Source of the DNA: Rhodocyclaceae bacterium UBA2250
GTDB taxonomy: Bacteria > Pseudomonadota > Gammaproteobacteria > Burkholderiales > Rhodocyclaceae
Assembly (NCBI GenBank): GCA_002347285.1
Contig: DDXW01000019.1
Span: forward strand, 64,955-127,847
DNA length: 62,893 nt
Reading direction: 5' to 3'
Positions 1 through 7,034 of this stretch are shown here, piece after piece; the first letter of the stretch is position 1, and every line of letters starts with the position of its first letter. The notes below the pieces were generated by a model that saw only the letters and a list, made by a program, of their open reading frames with translations, did not search any database and was not told the DNA's origin. The position numbers and the translations under genes were made by a program.

Positions 1-1
1 A

Positions 2-124
2 GCCAACCCCGACGACGAGTTAGCAAAAGATGTTCGAGCCAAACTGACCTCGGAACCCGAGCGCTACGCCGCTTACACGCGTGAATACCTGGGCTGGGGT
101 GTGTTCGCGCTGATGCCGCGGTGA
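2..124 (+). CDS. C-terminal end of an unidentified cassette protein (partial)
   Basis: An open frame enters from the left edge and ends with TGA at 122-124, leaving 40 residues that finish in YLGWGVFALMPR. Its start is outside the window. It precedes the first visible attC by about 110 bp and reads in the same direction as the other cassette genes, so it is probably the tail of a cassette gene. No family was recognised. Confidence 0.5.
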   Translation, partial: ANPDDELAKDVRAKLTSEPERYAAYTREYLGWGVFALMPR

Positions 125-182
125 TACGTTGGTGTCTTGGTCGCCGTATCCAACTTTCGCGCAGCACAAAAAGGAAAAACAG

Positions 183-284
183 ATGCTTGATCACCGCCTC
201 GCCAGCGCCGGCTTTTGCGCTTTGGGCTATCAGCCTAACCCATCATTCCACCGGACCTGCGCAAAGAGCCGCGCAGGCCGGTGA
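183..284 (+). CDS. Possible 33-residue cassette ORF running into attC
   Basis: ATG at 183 follows a purine-rich AAGGAAAAACAG and the frame runs 33 codons into the attC site, stopping at 282-284. Many cassette genes end inside their attC in this way, giving a C-terminus like NPSFHRT. It is short, and the same stretch holds a degenerate copy of the 23-bp repeat seen in the core, so it may not be translated. Confidence 0.2.
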   Translation: MLDHRLASAGFCALGYQPNPSFHRTCAKSRAGR

Positions 285-299
285 ATTCAGACGTTATGC
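233..299 (+). repeat. attC site 1
   Basis: R'' GCCTAAC at 233-239 and R' GTTATGC at 293-299 bound an imperfect stem (CCGGACCTGCGC opposite GCGCAGGCCGG). Length is 67 bp. Confidence 0.9.
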
Positions 300-314
300 G
301 TAAAGCAGTTTGCC

Positions 315-629
315 ATGGCGAATAGCTGGAACATCCCTACTTGGCTAGAAATGGAAGTCCGAGCCAGAGACAAGGCGTGCGTGTATTGCGGTACACCATT
401 TACCTCTTTCAAAGCTTCCATAAAGTCATCAGCAAGCTGGGAGCACATAGTCAATGATGAAAAAATCATTACCAGAGAAAATATCGCGCTTTGCTGTCGC
501 GGGTGCAATGCTAGCAAAGGGCAAAAGCAACTCTCTGTTTGGTTGCAGTCAAAATACTGCCAAGAACGCGGAATATCAAAAGAGTCTGTGGCGCCAATAA
601 TCAAACAGGCAATCGCCAGTGGGCTATAA
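315..629 (+). CDS. HNH endonuclease-like cassette protein
   Basis: The 104-residue protein has the zinc-binding and catalytic pattern of HNH nucleases: CVYCG near residue 20, WEHIV in the middle, and NIALCCRGCNASKG towards the end (H, N, and a second Cys pair). Such proteins cut or nick DNA and are common in restriction, homing and phage contexts. ATG at 315 lies 22 bp after the cassette boundary with little room for a strong ribosome site, as is usual for cassettes. The stop precedes attC 2. It is the only gene in its cassette. Its actual target is unknown; a stand-alone defence nuclease is possible but is an inference. Confidence 0.75.
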   Translation: MANSWNIPTWLEMEVRARDKACVYCGTPFTSFKASIKSSASWEHIVNDEKIITRENIALCCRGCNASKGQKQLSVWLQSKYCQERGISKESVAPIIKQAIASGL

Positions 630-634
630 ATTAC

Positions 635-704
635 GCATAACAAATCATTCCAGCGGACCGTCAAAAGCTGCGCTTTTGCCGGCCGCTGAATTCATAAGTT
701 AGGC
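635..704 (+). repeat. attC site 2
   Basis: R'' GCATAAC at 635-641 complements the TTATGC that opens this cassette. R' GTTAGGC is at 698-704. The stem includes GCGGACCG opposite CGGCCGC. Confidence 0.92.
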
Positions 705-725
705 CTTACAACACAGGGAGCGGCT

Positions 726-1253
726 ATGAGCATCGGCGACAAGATCAAGCAGGAAATAACCGGAATCGAGCATCGCACGGATATCACCGACGAGCAGAAG
801 GTATCGCGCATCACTCACATCGCCTGCGCCACATGCGCAGGCATAGCGATTCAACCAATTCCCTTCGCAGACATCGTCGTGCTGACGCCGATTCAGGCGT
901 ATTTCGCTAGCCGAATCGCTGCAATTCGCGGCGTTCCAGTCAGCGAGTCAGATGCCTCTGAATGGATCAAAGAAATAATTGGTATCGTCGGAATGGGCAT
1001 CATCGCGCAACAAATCGCGATAGGCATCTGGAAAGTAGTTACCTTCGGCCTCGGTGGCGTGCTTACTATTCCACTCGTCTACGGCCTTACCTATGCCGTG
1101 ATGAAAGTTTCAGATGCCTACTTCTCAGCGAAAGCGAGAAACGAAAAACTAAACGACGAACAGATAAAGGCCATCTGGAAGGGGGCATTTCGTGAGGGCA
1201 AGAGGAAAGGCTCTGCTGAAGAACAGAACGTAAAAGCGCAGAAGCAAGAGTAA
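726..1253 (+). CDS. DUF697-like membrane protein, first gene of a two-gene cassette
   Basis: This 175-residue protein has a charged N-terminal helix, then hydrophobic stretches (THIACATCAGIAIQPIPFAD, IVGMGIIAQQIAIG, VVTFGLGGVLTIPLVYGLTY) and a charged Lys/Glu-rich tail. The IPFADIVVLTPIQ pattern is typical of the DUF697/YcjF-type membrane domain often linked to GTPases. ATG 726 follows the GGGAGCGG ribosome site. Only 4 bp separate it from the next gene, so the two are very likely co-translated. No GTPase domain is present. Function is unknown; the family assignment is from pattern recall. Confidence 0.7.
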   Translation: MSIGDKIKQEITGIEHRTDITDEQKVSRITHIACATCAGIAIQPIPFADIVVLTPIQAYFASRIAAIRGVPVSESDASEWIKEIIGIVGMGIIAQQIAIGIWKVVTFGLGGVLTIPLVYGLTYAVMKVSDAYFSAKARNEKLNDEQIKAIWKGAFREGKRKGSAEEQNVKAQKQE

Positions 1254-1257
1254 AGCA

Positions 1258-2154
1258 ATGGCCACTCACAAAGGGGTTCACTACCTCCGAAAGAACTTCG
1301 ATTCCGCCGCCATCGTTACGGCCCTTTCGGCCGTGGCCCTTACCGACGAAGCAGGAGACCTAAGCGAAGGAGACCACGCAATACTTGCAGCGCTCAGGCG
1401 TTCAAACACCGTGCTTGAAGACGCACCACTTCCTGAAGTTCAGGACTACTTGCTTGGCCTCGATGATGAGCAAGTGCCAGGACTCATCTCAAACGTCAAG
1501 GGAATCCTGCACGAAATGGAGTTCGTTCGAGTAGAGAACGAAGATGGCGACAGCGTCTACGCCTCATTCTTTGATGCAACCAACCATCCTGATACCGATA
1601 TCCAGCTACTTGATCGGTCCACTGGCGAGACTTGGGAGGCCCAGCTAAAAGCCACGGACGATGCGTCCTACGTTACCGACTGGATTGAACGGCATCCCGG
1701 TGGAGAGATTCTCGTGACCGATGAACTGGCGCAACAGATGGAGTTGCCGACGTCGGGACAATCAAACGACGAACTAACGGCAAACGTTGAAGACTTTGTT
1801 GACAAGATGGTCTCGGCAGATGATGCAGACGACTTCTGGGACTATATCCCAGCACTTGGAGCTGCTTCAGTTGGGGTCGTAGTCTGGGAGCTTTGGCGGC
1901 GCCATCAGCGGGGCGAAATCAACTGGCAGGCGTTCAAGCGCCTTGCTGCGCGAGCAACCGGGCTGAAGCTCGCCAAGATCGGCGCAATTGGTTTACTCCT
2001 TTCTATTCCGGTCGTAGGGCAGGTCACTGGCGCAGTGCTGATCGCAAAGCTCCTGCTCAACGCAAAAGCAACCTGGTATGACCCGCAGGTGCAGCGTAAG
2101 GCCCAACAAGGCGCTCAAGCGGACAGTCCCGCCTTCGGAGGGCCTGCCGCTTAG
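1258..2154 (+). CDS. Hypothetical membrane-associated protein, second gene of a two-gene cassette
   Basis: The 298-residue protein has a soluble acidic N-terminal half of about 170 residues, followed by two hydrophobic segments (ALGAASVGVVVWELW near 200 and IGAIGLLLSIPVVGQVTGAV near 245). It starts 4 bp after the preceding DUF697-like gene and ends inside attC 3 (stop 2152-2154), so its last residues are encoded by the recombination site. The partner gene is also a membrane protein, suggesting a two-component membrane complex. No family was recognised for the N-terminal part. Confidence 0.65.
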   Translation: MATHKGVHYLRKNFDSAAIVTALSAVALTDEAGDLSEGDHAILAALRRSNTVLEDAPLPEVQDYLLGLDDEQVPGLISNVKGILHEMEFVRVENEDGDSVYASFFDATNHPDTDIQLLDRSTGETWEAQLKATDDASYVTDWIERHPGGEILVTDELAQQMELPTSGQSNDELTANVEDFVDKMVSADDADDFWDYIPALGAASVGVVVWELWRRHQRGEINWQAFKRLAARATGLKLAKIGAIGLLLSIPVVGQVTGAVLIAKLLLNAKATWYDPQVQRKAQQGAQADSPAFGGPAA

Positions 2155-2168
2155 CTTCGGCGTTAGGC
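2101..2168 (+). repeat. attC site 3
   Basis: R'' GCCCAAC at 2101-2107 (one base off perfect complement to TTAGGC) and R' GTTAGGC at 2162-2168. The central hairpin is CCCGCCTTCGGAGGGC-like. It overlaps the 3' end of the preceding gene. Confidence 0.9.
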
Positions 2169-2175
2169 GCTATCA

Positions 2176-2493
2176 ATGTTTAGTCGACGAATCCTCAAAA
2201 TTACAGCGGCACTCTTGTGCATCTATATTGCACTTTGGATTCCAGCCATTTTTTGGCCGAGCTACCTCGATTCACTGTTTGGCCTGATTGCCGCCATCCC
2301 ATATCTTTCCATCTACATTTTTCATAGCATTGGTATTCCAGGGCTATTACAAAACAATGGCGCATGTGGCTGGGGTTGGTGTGCACCGACACTTGGGGGC
2401 TGGATATTTCTAGTCATTTTTTGGGCGCTGGCAACTTGGCTACTGGCTTACCTTATTGCCAGCCTAACCCATCCATCAAGCGGGACGCGCTAA
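2176..2493 (+). CDS. Small multi-pass membrane protein of a cassette
   Basis: This 105-residue protein is mostly hydrophobic, with about three membrane segments (residues ~9-30, ~35-55 and ~75-97) joined by a short loop containing CGWGWC. ATG 2176 lies 8 bp after the cassette boundary and the stop falls within attC 4. The translation is rich in Trp, Ile and Leu and AT-richer than the core. No family was recognised. Membrane location is inferred from hydropathy only. Confidence 0.6.
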   Translation: MFSRRILKITAALLCIYIALWIPAIFWPSYLDSLFGLIAAIPYLSIYIFHSIGIPGLLQNNGACGWGWCAPTLGGWIFLVIFWALATWLLAYLIASLTHPSSGTR

Positions 2494-2521
2494 AGCGCGC
2501 CCCTTATGTCAGACGTTATGC
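2462..2521 (+). repeat. attC site 4
   Basis: R'' GCCTAAC at 2462-2468 and R' GTTATGC at 2515-2521. The stem is GGGACGCGC opposite GCGCGCCCC. At 60 bp it is one of the shortest in the array. Confidence 0.9.
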
Positions 2522-2536
2522 ATTCAGATCATCACC

Positions 2537-2971
2537 GTGACTTACGCCTACCGAAAAGCTGAAGAAGCCGATGGCGAAGCGATCTATCAACTGTATCGCT
2601 TGGTAATGCATGGTTTCATTTCTGACATCTGGGGCTGGGATGAGCAGTGGCAACGAGCCGATTTTTCTACACACTTTGATCCTCTTGGCGTTACGTTGGC
2701 ATTCCAAGAGGACCAGCTGGCTGGATATTCCCACGTCGAAAATCGAGACCGGCAATTATTCATACGAATGATCGTTGTTCATCCACGCCACCAGCGAAAG
2801 GGCATTGGAAAAAAACTGCTTGAGTCAGTTATCGCATCGGCTGGCGAGCAATCCAAGAGCATCGGATTGGAGGTCTTCAAAATCAATGAGGTGGCAAGAG
2901 CATTCTATGAAAGACATGGCTTCAATATGGTGGGTGAAACCCCCGCAAGCCATATCATGGTTCATGCATAA
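2537..2971 (+). CDS. GNAT-family N-acetyltransferase cassette protein
   Basis: The 144-residue protein has the GNAT fold plan: an N-terminal TYAYRKAEEAD strand, the acetyl-CoA-binding motif HPRHQRKGIGKKLLES (Q/R-x-x-G-x-G/A) around residues 79-94, and the C-terminal NEVARAFYERHGF motif. It would transfer an acetyl group from acetyl-CoA to an amine; related cassette proteins include drug-modifying enzymes, but the substrate cannot be read here. GTG at 2537 is the only in-frame start after the cassette boundary. The ATG at 2518 within R' is out of frame. The stop overlaps attC 5. Confidence 0.85.
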   Translation: MTYAYRKAEEADGEAIYQLYRLVMHGFISDIWGWDEQWQRADFSTHFDPLGVTLAFQEDQLAGYSHVENRDRQLFIRMIVVHPRHQRKGIGKKLLESVIASAGEQSKSIGLEVFKINEVARAFYERHGFNMVGETPASHIMVHA

Positions 2972-3043
2972 CCTGGCGCTCAACCCGGACGCCCTACAGC
3001 AAGCTTCGCTTGCTTCCGGTCGCCGGTTAGCTCCACGTTAGAG
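2966..3043 (+). repeat. attC site 5
   Basis: R'' GCATAAC at 2966-2972 complements the opening TTATGC of this cassette. R' GTTAGAG is at 3037-3043. The central hairpin is AGCAAGCTTCGCTTGCT. Confidence 0.9.
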
Positions 3044-3049
3044 CTACCT

Positions 3050-3754
3050 ATGTTCAAGCAATCAGACGCCATTCGAGACTATGTATTTCCAATCGCTTCT
3101 GCCGAGATGCGAGCTGATGGCATTGCTGTGAAGCGCGTTCTTGGAACAGCGTTCCTTATTGGAAGCCAAGGCTTTGCACTGACAGCGAAGCATGTGATCG
3201 CCGGCTCCGAAACTGAAAGGCTAATTGCGGTATTTGCACTTCAGTCTGGCGGATGGTTCGGACATGAAATTACCGCCCGAGAGACACATCCCACCGAAGA
3301 TGTTGCGCTAGTTAAGCTTGATGGTGCTCCATGGAAATCGTTCTTTCGTCTTAGCAACTCAGTGGAGCATGCCTCTTGCAGGTATCGACTTTGGGGTTAC
3401 CCTGACGACACCACTTTCGAGTTGGTAGCGGGCAATCAGGCTGTCGTTCGTCCCGATCTCGTATATAACGAAGGCTACGTTCGCAGGCGCTACACCGGCA
3501 AGTTACCAGCTATACAAGGAGCCTCTTTTTTCGAGCTTAGCGAGGTTGCAGGCACCGGCGCTTCCGGTGCTCCAGTATGCAAAATTACTGCGCCTGTTTG
3601 GGATGTAATCGGAATTTATGTTGGTGAAAAAATTAACGACCGGGCAACGTCTGTTTCCTACGCCGTCCGAGAAGAATCATTCCGCAGCTGGGTTCCTAAA
3701 ATATTAGGAAAGCCGGTACTTGAAGAGTCACAGAATGTCACCGTCTATCTCTAA
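3050..3754 (+). CDS. Trypsin-like serine peptidase cassette protein
   Basis: The 234-residue protein has the order of a chymotrypsin-fold protease: GTAFLIGSQGFALTAKHVI (catalytic His), HPTEDVALVKL (catalytic Asp) and GTGASGAPVC (catalytic Ser in GxSGAP). There is no signal peptide and no PDZ domain, so it probably acts in the cytoplasm. This differs from DegP-type enzymes such as the one encoded at 16841-18265. ATG 3050 is 7 bp after the attC boundary. Free trypsin-like domains of this size occur in phage-defence and effector contexts, so a defence or stress role is possible, but that is inference. Confidence 0.82.
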   Translation: MFKQSDAIRDYVFPIASAEMRADGIAVKRVLGTAFLIGSQGFALTAKHVIAGSETERLIAVFALQSGGWFGHEITARETHPTEDVALVKLDGAPWKSFFRLSNSVEHASCRYRLWGYPDDTTFELVAGNQAVVRPDLVYNEGYVRRRYTGKLPAIQGASFFELSEVAGTGASGAPVCKITAPVWDVIGIYVGEKINDRATSVSYAVREESFRSWVPKILGKPVLEESQNVTVYL

Positions 3755-3835
3755 CATGGTGCTCGACCTCGCTCCCCTCGGTCGCTGGACGCTGCGCGAT
3801 AAAGCCGCGCAGCGCCGGTCAGCTCTACGTTATAC
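3749..3835 (+). repeat. attC site 6
   Basis: R'' CTCTAAC at 3749-3755 complements TTAGAG opening the cassette. R' GTTATAC is at 3829-3835. Length is 87 bp with a CTGCGCG/CGCGCAG hairpin. Confidence 0.92.
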
Positions 3836-3850
3836 GGCAAGGAAACCTTG

Positions 3851-4399
3851 ATGGACGTTTCAGGCGAGAAGGTGGCGGTATTTCTGGTTGTGGCGGCTAT
3901 CGTCGTCCTCCTCGTTGATCATTCTCTTGTAGAGTTCTCGGCCTTCAGCCTGAGCATCGGCGCCTTGGAATTCTCTGAAGTAAAGATAAGCTCCCTACTG
4001 CCTCCCGTCGCGGCAGTCGCAATCATCGTCGCTCTGCTCGTCTATCACGTCATTTATTTTTTTAAAGCACTGGCGCCGCTTTTCAGCGACGGGTATGCGG
4101 AGAGTCCGAAGTATCAAAAGCTTGTAGGAGACGCAGTGGCGAGAGTGTGTGAGAGTACAAAGTACGGCTCCCCATATGGCGGAAAGCACCACACATTGCG
4201 GCGGCAAACATACAACTTCGGGCAGTTTCAACACGCGGTGGGCTACCTTACCGATCCCGTCGTGGTCACCCCCTCAAAAGACGAGCATGTAAGTGGCGTC
4301 CTTCATGGGTTACGCCGCTGCATCAGTGTCAGACTATTTCTTGCTGGCTATGCACCAGCACTTCTGGGCGTGTGGGCGCTATGTGCTATTGCCGTATAA
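3851..4399 (+). CDS. Hypothetical membrane protein of a cassette
   Basis: This 182-residue protein has two N-terminal membrane segments (VAVFLVVAAIVVLLVDHSL and LLPPVAAVAIIVALLVYHVI), a soluble central region of about 80 residues containing a Tyr/Gly/His-rich patch, and a C-terminal hydrophobic segment ending LLGVWALCAIAV. ATG 3851 is preferred over the TTG just before it. The stop overlaps attC 7. No family was recognised; a three-helix membrane protein with a cytoplasmic domain is the most that can be said. Confidence 0.6.
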   Translation: MDVSGEKVAVFLVVAAIVVLLVDHSLVEFSAFSLSIGALEFSEVKISSLLPPVAAVAIIVALLVYHVIYFFKALAPLFSDGYAESPKYQKLVGDAVARVCESTKYGSPYGGKHHTLRRQTYNFGQFQHAVGYLTDPVVVTPSKDEHVSGVLHGLRRCISVRLFLAGYAPALLGVWALCAIAV

Positions 4400-4464
4400 C
4401 AACAGGTTCAAGGGCCGACGTCCCCGCCTTCGGCGGGGCCGCGCCCTTAACCTGAGCGTTAGGT
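4394..4464 (+). repeat. attC site 7
   Basis: R'' GTATAAC at 4394-4400 complements TTATAC. R' GTTAGGT is at 4458-4464. The central hairpin is CCCCGCCTTCGGCGGGG. Confidence 0.92.
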
Positions 4465-4469
4465 GCAGC

Positions 4470-5405
4470 ATGGCTTCACACGATAGTCGCTCGGAATACG
4501 AAAGCCGAATGCATCGGGTACTCGAACACATAGACCAACATCTTGACCAGTCGCTCGACCTCAACTCGTTGGCTGAAGTCGCGCATTTTTCTTCATTCCA
4601 TTTTCATCGTCTCTTTTCCGCATGGATGGGTGAAACCCTTGGTGATTATTTGCGTCGTCGGCGTGTCGAGATAGCCGCCATGCGGCTTGCAGCTCAACCA
4701 CGTACAAGGGTTCTGAACATTGCGTTGTCGGTAGGTTTTGGTTCTGCCGAAGCATTTACACGTGCGTTCAAAAACCGGTTTGGTTGTTCGCCTACAGCTT
4801 GGCGCGAACAGCAGTACTCCCTACGCAACGCAAATAGCAATTTTGGTCAGGTAAATAGCAAGCACAGTCAGGCTGAACGAGCTACTTTCGGAGAACATGA
4901 TATCTCCCAAAATCCAAACAAGGAGAACATCGTGAAAGTATCACTCATTGAGCGCCAGCCTACGACTATTGCTTACCTTCGCCACCTCGGCCCCTATGGC
5001 GAACCCATCGCCCGGTTCTGGCAAGAAACCTATGTACCGTGGGCAATCATGAACAAGCTAGGTAAGGGGCATGCCCGCTACGGCATTGCCTATGACGACC
5101 CGAGCATTACAGCGCCAGATCAATGCAGATATGACGCTTGTGCTGAAGTATCGCCCGATTTCATGGCAACCGGCGGTGCGCTCAAGATGACCATTCCAGG
5201 CGGTAAGTATGCGGTGCTCAATTTCAAAGGCACCGTCGAACAGGTAGGCGAGGCTTGGGGAGCATTACTTCGTGACTGGCTGCCTTCCAGCGGCTTGCAA
5301 CTTGACGCTCGTCCATGTTTTGAGTATTACCCAAAGGACGCGGCCTTTGATTGCGAGACGGAGGAATTTGAGTGCGAGATATGCATTCCTGTAGTTCCAC
5401 TTTGA
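4470..5405 (+). CDS. AraC-family regulator with GyrI-like effector domain
   Basis: The 311-residue protein begins with two helix-turn-helix units of the AraC/XylS type (DLNSLAEVAHFSSFHFHRLF and IALSVGFGSAEAFTRAFKN). After a linker of about 45 residues comes a GyrI-like/SOUL ligand-binding domain (VSLIERQPTTIAYLRHLGPY onward, and PGGKYAVLNFKG). This layout matches Rob/SoxS-type regulators that sense small molecules. ATG 4470, 5 bp into the cassette, is chosen because the open frame upstream crosses the attC boundary and lacks homology. It is the only gene of its cassette, and its targets are unknown. Confidence 0.88.
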   Translation: MASHDSRSEYESRMHRVLEHIDQHLDQSLDLNSLAEVAHFSSFHFHRLFSAWMGETLGDYLRRRRVEIAAMRLAAQPRTRVLNIALSVGFGSAEAFTRAFKNRFGCSPTAWREQQYSLRNANSNFGQVNSKHSQAERATFGEHDISQNPNKENIVKVSLIERQPTTIAYLRHLGPYGEPIARFWQETYVPWAIMNKLGKGHARYGIAYDDPSITAPDQCRYDACAEVSPDFMATGGALKMTIPGGKYAVLNFKGTVEQVGEAWGALLRDWLPSSGLQLDARPCFEYYPKDAAFDCETEEFECEICIPVVPL

Positions 5406-5415
5406 AGGGCTCAGC

Positions 5416-5478
5416 ACCTAACATGGCGTTCGAAAGGGATGCGCCAAAAGCGGCGCGCCCCTCAACTTTACGTTAGCC
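5416..5478 (+). repeat. attC site 8
   Basis: R'' ACCTAAC at 5416-5422 complements TTAGGT. R' GTTAGCC is at 5472-5478. The hairpin is GCGCC-AAAAGC-GGCGC. Confidence 0.92.
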
Positions 5479-5501
5479 CTTTCCTCGGAATCTCCGCCGC
5501 T

Positions 5502-6011
5502 ATGAAAAGAGCAGTTCTACTGACAGGCTTCAATAATTGGGGTAAGACCACGCATATCTACAGCATGTTTGGTCGGTCACGGTTCTATTTTGGTAGCACC
5601 TACTCCATCGGCGGGGTCAATGGGCAGTTCACCGTCGAGTCGCACTCGAATGATGATTTTGGGGAAGAGCGCTTTGTTGAGGCTGTGCAAGAAAGAATTG
5701 CTCAGGCTCCCTCAAACCAAAAAGACATCCTTTGTGCGTTCTGCCCAACCAGAGAAAACAACAATGACTCGCGTCGAATTCTTCAAGCAAAGCCATTCTC
5801 GAGCTTCGATGAAATTCACCTTTTGCTGTTGAAGTACAAGTGGGACTTTCACGCCGAACTTCGAATCCAAGAAATTCGCAACTACTTATCGCAAGTTCAG
5901 AACGTTCATTTCTTCGTAGTTGATGCCGATGCTCGCCAAACCACCGATGCCTCGCGTTCGCAGGCCAGAGAGAACCAAATTGTTTCGTATCTCAAACGTC
6001 TTTACCCATAG
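5502..6011 (+). CDS. P-loop NTPase-like cassette protein
   Basis: Starting at ATG 5502 the 169-residue protein opens MKRAVLLTGFNNWGKTTHIY, a good Walker A (G-x4-GKT). There is a possible Walker B strand VHFFVVDAD near residue 135. The core resembles small kinase/GTPase-fold proteins, but no known family was recognised. The open frame extends 21 codons further upstream through attC, so the internal ATG is the likelier start. The stop is at the edge of attC 9. A nucleotide-dependent function is inferred from the motif alone. Confidence 0.6.
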   Translation: MKRAVLLTGFNNWGKTTHIYSMFGRSRFYFGSTYSIGGVNGQFTVESHSNDDFGEERFVEAVQERIAQAPSNQKDILCAFCPTRENNNDSRRILQAKPFSSFDEIHLLLLKYKWDFHAELRIQEIRNYLSQVQNVHFFVVDADARQTTDASRSQARENQIVSYLKRLYP

Positions 6012-6104
6012 GGCTAACCCTTCGGTCAAGCGGGACTGCGGAACCGGCGTGGCTTCTCCGGCCAGTCGCTTTCGCGCCGCAGCCCCTTACCTTCAACGTT
6101 AGGC
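6012..6104 (+). repeat. attC site 9
   Basis: R'' GGCTAAC at 6012-6018 complements TTAGCC. R' GTTAGGC is at 6098-6104. At 93 bp it is the longest site in the array. Confidence 0.9.
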
Positions 6105-6114
6105 ATACATACTC

Positions 6115-6666
6115 ATGGCACGTAACATCGAAATCAAAGCCCGTATTGACGGTATTGAGTCAACCTTGCCTTTAGCCGCAAAAATTGCCAGCGAAGGGCC
6201 GACAGAAATACTTCAAGACGACACGTTTTTCACTTGCCCCAACGGAAGACTAAAACTTCGCGCCTTCTCTGAACATGAGGGACAACTGATTTTTTATCAG
6301 CGTTCTGACAGCGCAGGCCCAAAAGAATCTTTTTATGTCATTTCGCCCACATCATCACCCGATATGCTCCGCCAAACATTGGAGCTGGCTTATGGTGTGG
6401 GTGGTCGTGTTCGCAAACACCGCACGTTATTCTTGGTGGGAAGAACGCGAGTGCATCTGGACAGGATTGAGGGGTTGGGCGATTTTCTTGAGCTGGAAGT
6501 AGTGTTGGCTGACAACGAACCCAATGAAATCGGCATTTCAATCGCACATGATCTGTTGAAAAAATTAGCCGTTTCTCCTCGGCAACTAGTGGAAGAGGCC
6601 TATGTTGATCTACTTGCCAAATTGCCTAACAGGGCAATCCACCGGACTGCCGCTGGCAGCCGGTGA
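6115..6666 (+). CDS. CYTH-domain protein (class IV adenylate cyclase-like)
   Basis: The 183-residue protein opens with MARNIEIKARI, the ExExK-type signature strand of the CYTH superfamily (CyaB adenylate cyclases and thiamine triphosphatases). It also has alternating charged strands typical of the tunnel fold (GRLKLRAF, LIFYQRSD, RVHLDRIEGLGDFLELEVVL). It may bind triphosphate substrates with divalent metal. The specific reaction, cAMP synthesis or polyphosphate hydrolysis, cannot be told. The last residues (NRAIHRTAAGSR) are encoded by attC 10, a common feature of cassette genes. Confidence 0.82.
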   Translation: MARNIEIKARIDGIESTLPLAAKIASEGPTEILQDDTFFTCPNGRLKLRAFSEHEGQLIFYQRSDSAGPKESFYVISPTSSPDMLRQTLELAYGVGGRVRKHRTLFLVGRTRVHLDRIEGLGDFLELEVVLADNEPNEIGISIAHDLLKKLAVSPRQLVEEAYVDLLAKLPNRAIHRTAAGSR

Positions 6667-6681
6667 TTTTCAACGTTAGCT
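6624..6681 (+). repeat. attC site 10 (last of the array)
   Basis: R'' GCCTAAC at 6624-6630 complements TTAGGC. R' GTTAGCT is at 6675-6681. The stem is CCGGACTGCCGC-like with a short loop. No matching R'' is seen downstream, so the array ends here. Confidence 0.9.
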
Positions 6682-6718
6682 GAAAACTGTCCGCACCGTC
6701 ACCACCAAGGGGAAACAC

Positions 6719-7027
6719 ATGACAAAGGGTTACTGGGTGGCACGCGTCGATGTCGCCGATGCGGAAAGCTACAAGGCCTACGTCGCGGCGAATGCGGAAG
6801 CGTTCAGGAAATACGGGGCGCGCTTCCTGGTGCGCGCGGGCCGCTTCGAGAACCCGGAAGGCACCAGCCGCACCCGCAATGTCGTCATCGAGTTTCCGTC
6901 GTACCAGGCGGCGCTCGACTGCTGGCATTCGCCCGAATACCAGGCCGCCATGCAGCTGCGCCTGCCGCCGGTCGCCGCGATCGACCTGACGATCGTCGAA
7001 GGCTACGACGGCCCGCAGCCGGCCTGA
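6719..7027 (+). CDS. DUF1330 family protein
   Basis: The 102-residue protein has the DUF1330 pattern: an N-terminal KGYWVARVDVADAESYKAYV, a central RFLVRAGRFENPEG and FPSYQAALDCWHSPEYQAA towards the end. It forms a ferredoxin-like alpha/beta barrel related to antibiotic-biosynthesis monooxygenase folds; the biochemical role is not established. ATG 6719 follows an AAGGGGA ribosome site. It is the first high-GC core-like gene after the integron array and lies 7 bp before earP, so the two may be cotranscribed. Confidence 0.85.
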   Translation: MTKGYWVARVDVADAESYKAYVAANAEAFRKYGARFLVRAGRFENPEGTSRTRNVVIEFPSYQAALDCWHSPEYQAAMQLRLPPVAAIDLTIVEGYDGPQPA

Positions 7028-7034
7028 GTCGCGC

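Larger units (their letters stand above)
1..6681 (+). mobile_element. Integron gene-cassette array (ten attC sites)
   Basis: Ten sites match the attC plan: an RYYYAAC R'' box, an imperfect inverted repeat of about 58-93 bp, and a GTTRRRY R' box. Each cassette starts at the TTRRRY of the preceding site. Its own attC then carries the complementary R'' (TTATGC with GCATAAC, TTAGAG with CTCTAAC, TTATAC with GTATAAC, TTAGGT with ACCTAAC, TTAGCC with GGCTAAC), which is the expected sign of genuine cassettes. All genes read on the plus strand. The attC sites differ in length and sequence, unlike the uniform repeats of large sedentary Vibrio-type arrays. No intI or attI is inside the window; both should lie to the left. 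The array ends at the last attC, next to core chromosome. Confidence 0.93.

Noticed and set aside
121..303. 60-codon ORF at the left edge
   Set aside because: It overlaps the end of the partial gene and the whole attC 1 site, and its residues look like translated recombination site.
4293..4469. Upstream extension of the AraC/GyrI open frame
   Set aside because: It crosses the attC 7 boundary and overlaps the previous cassette gene in another frame; ATG 4470 gives the proper AraC start.
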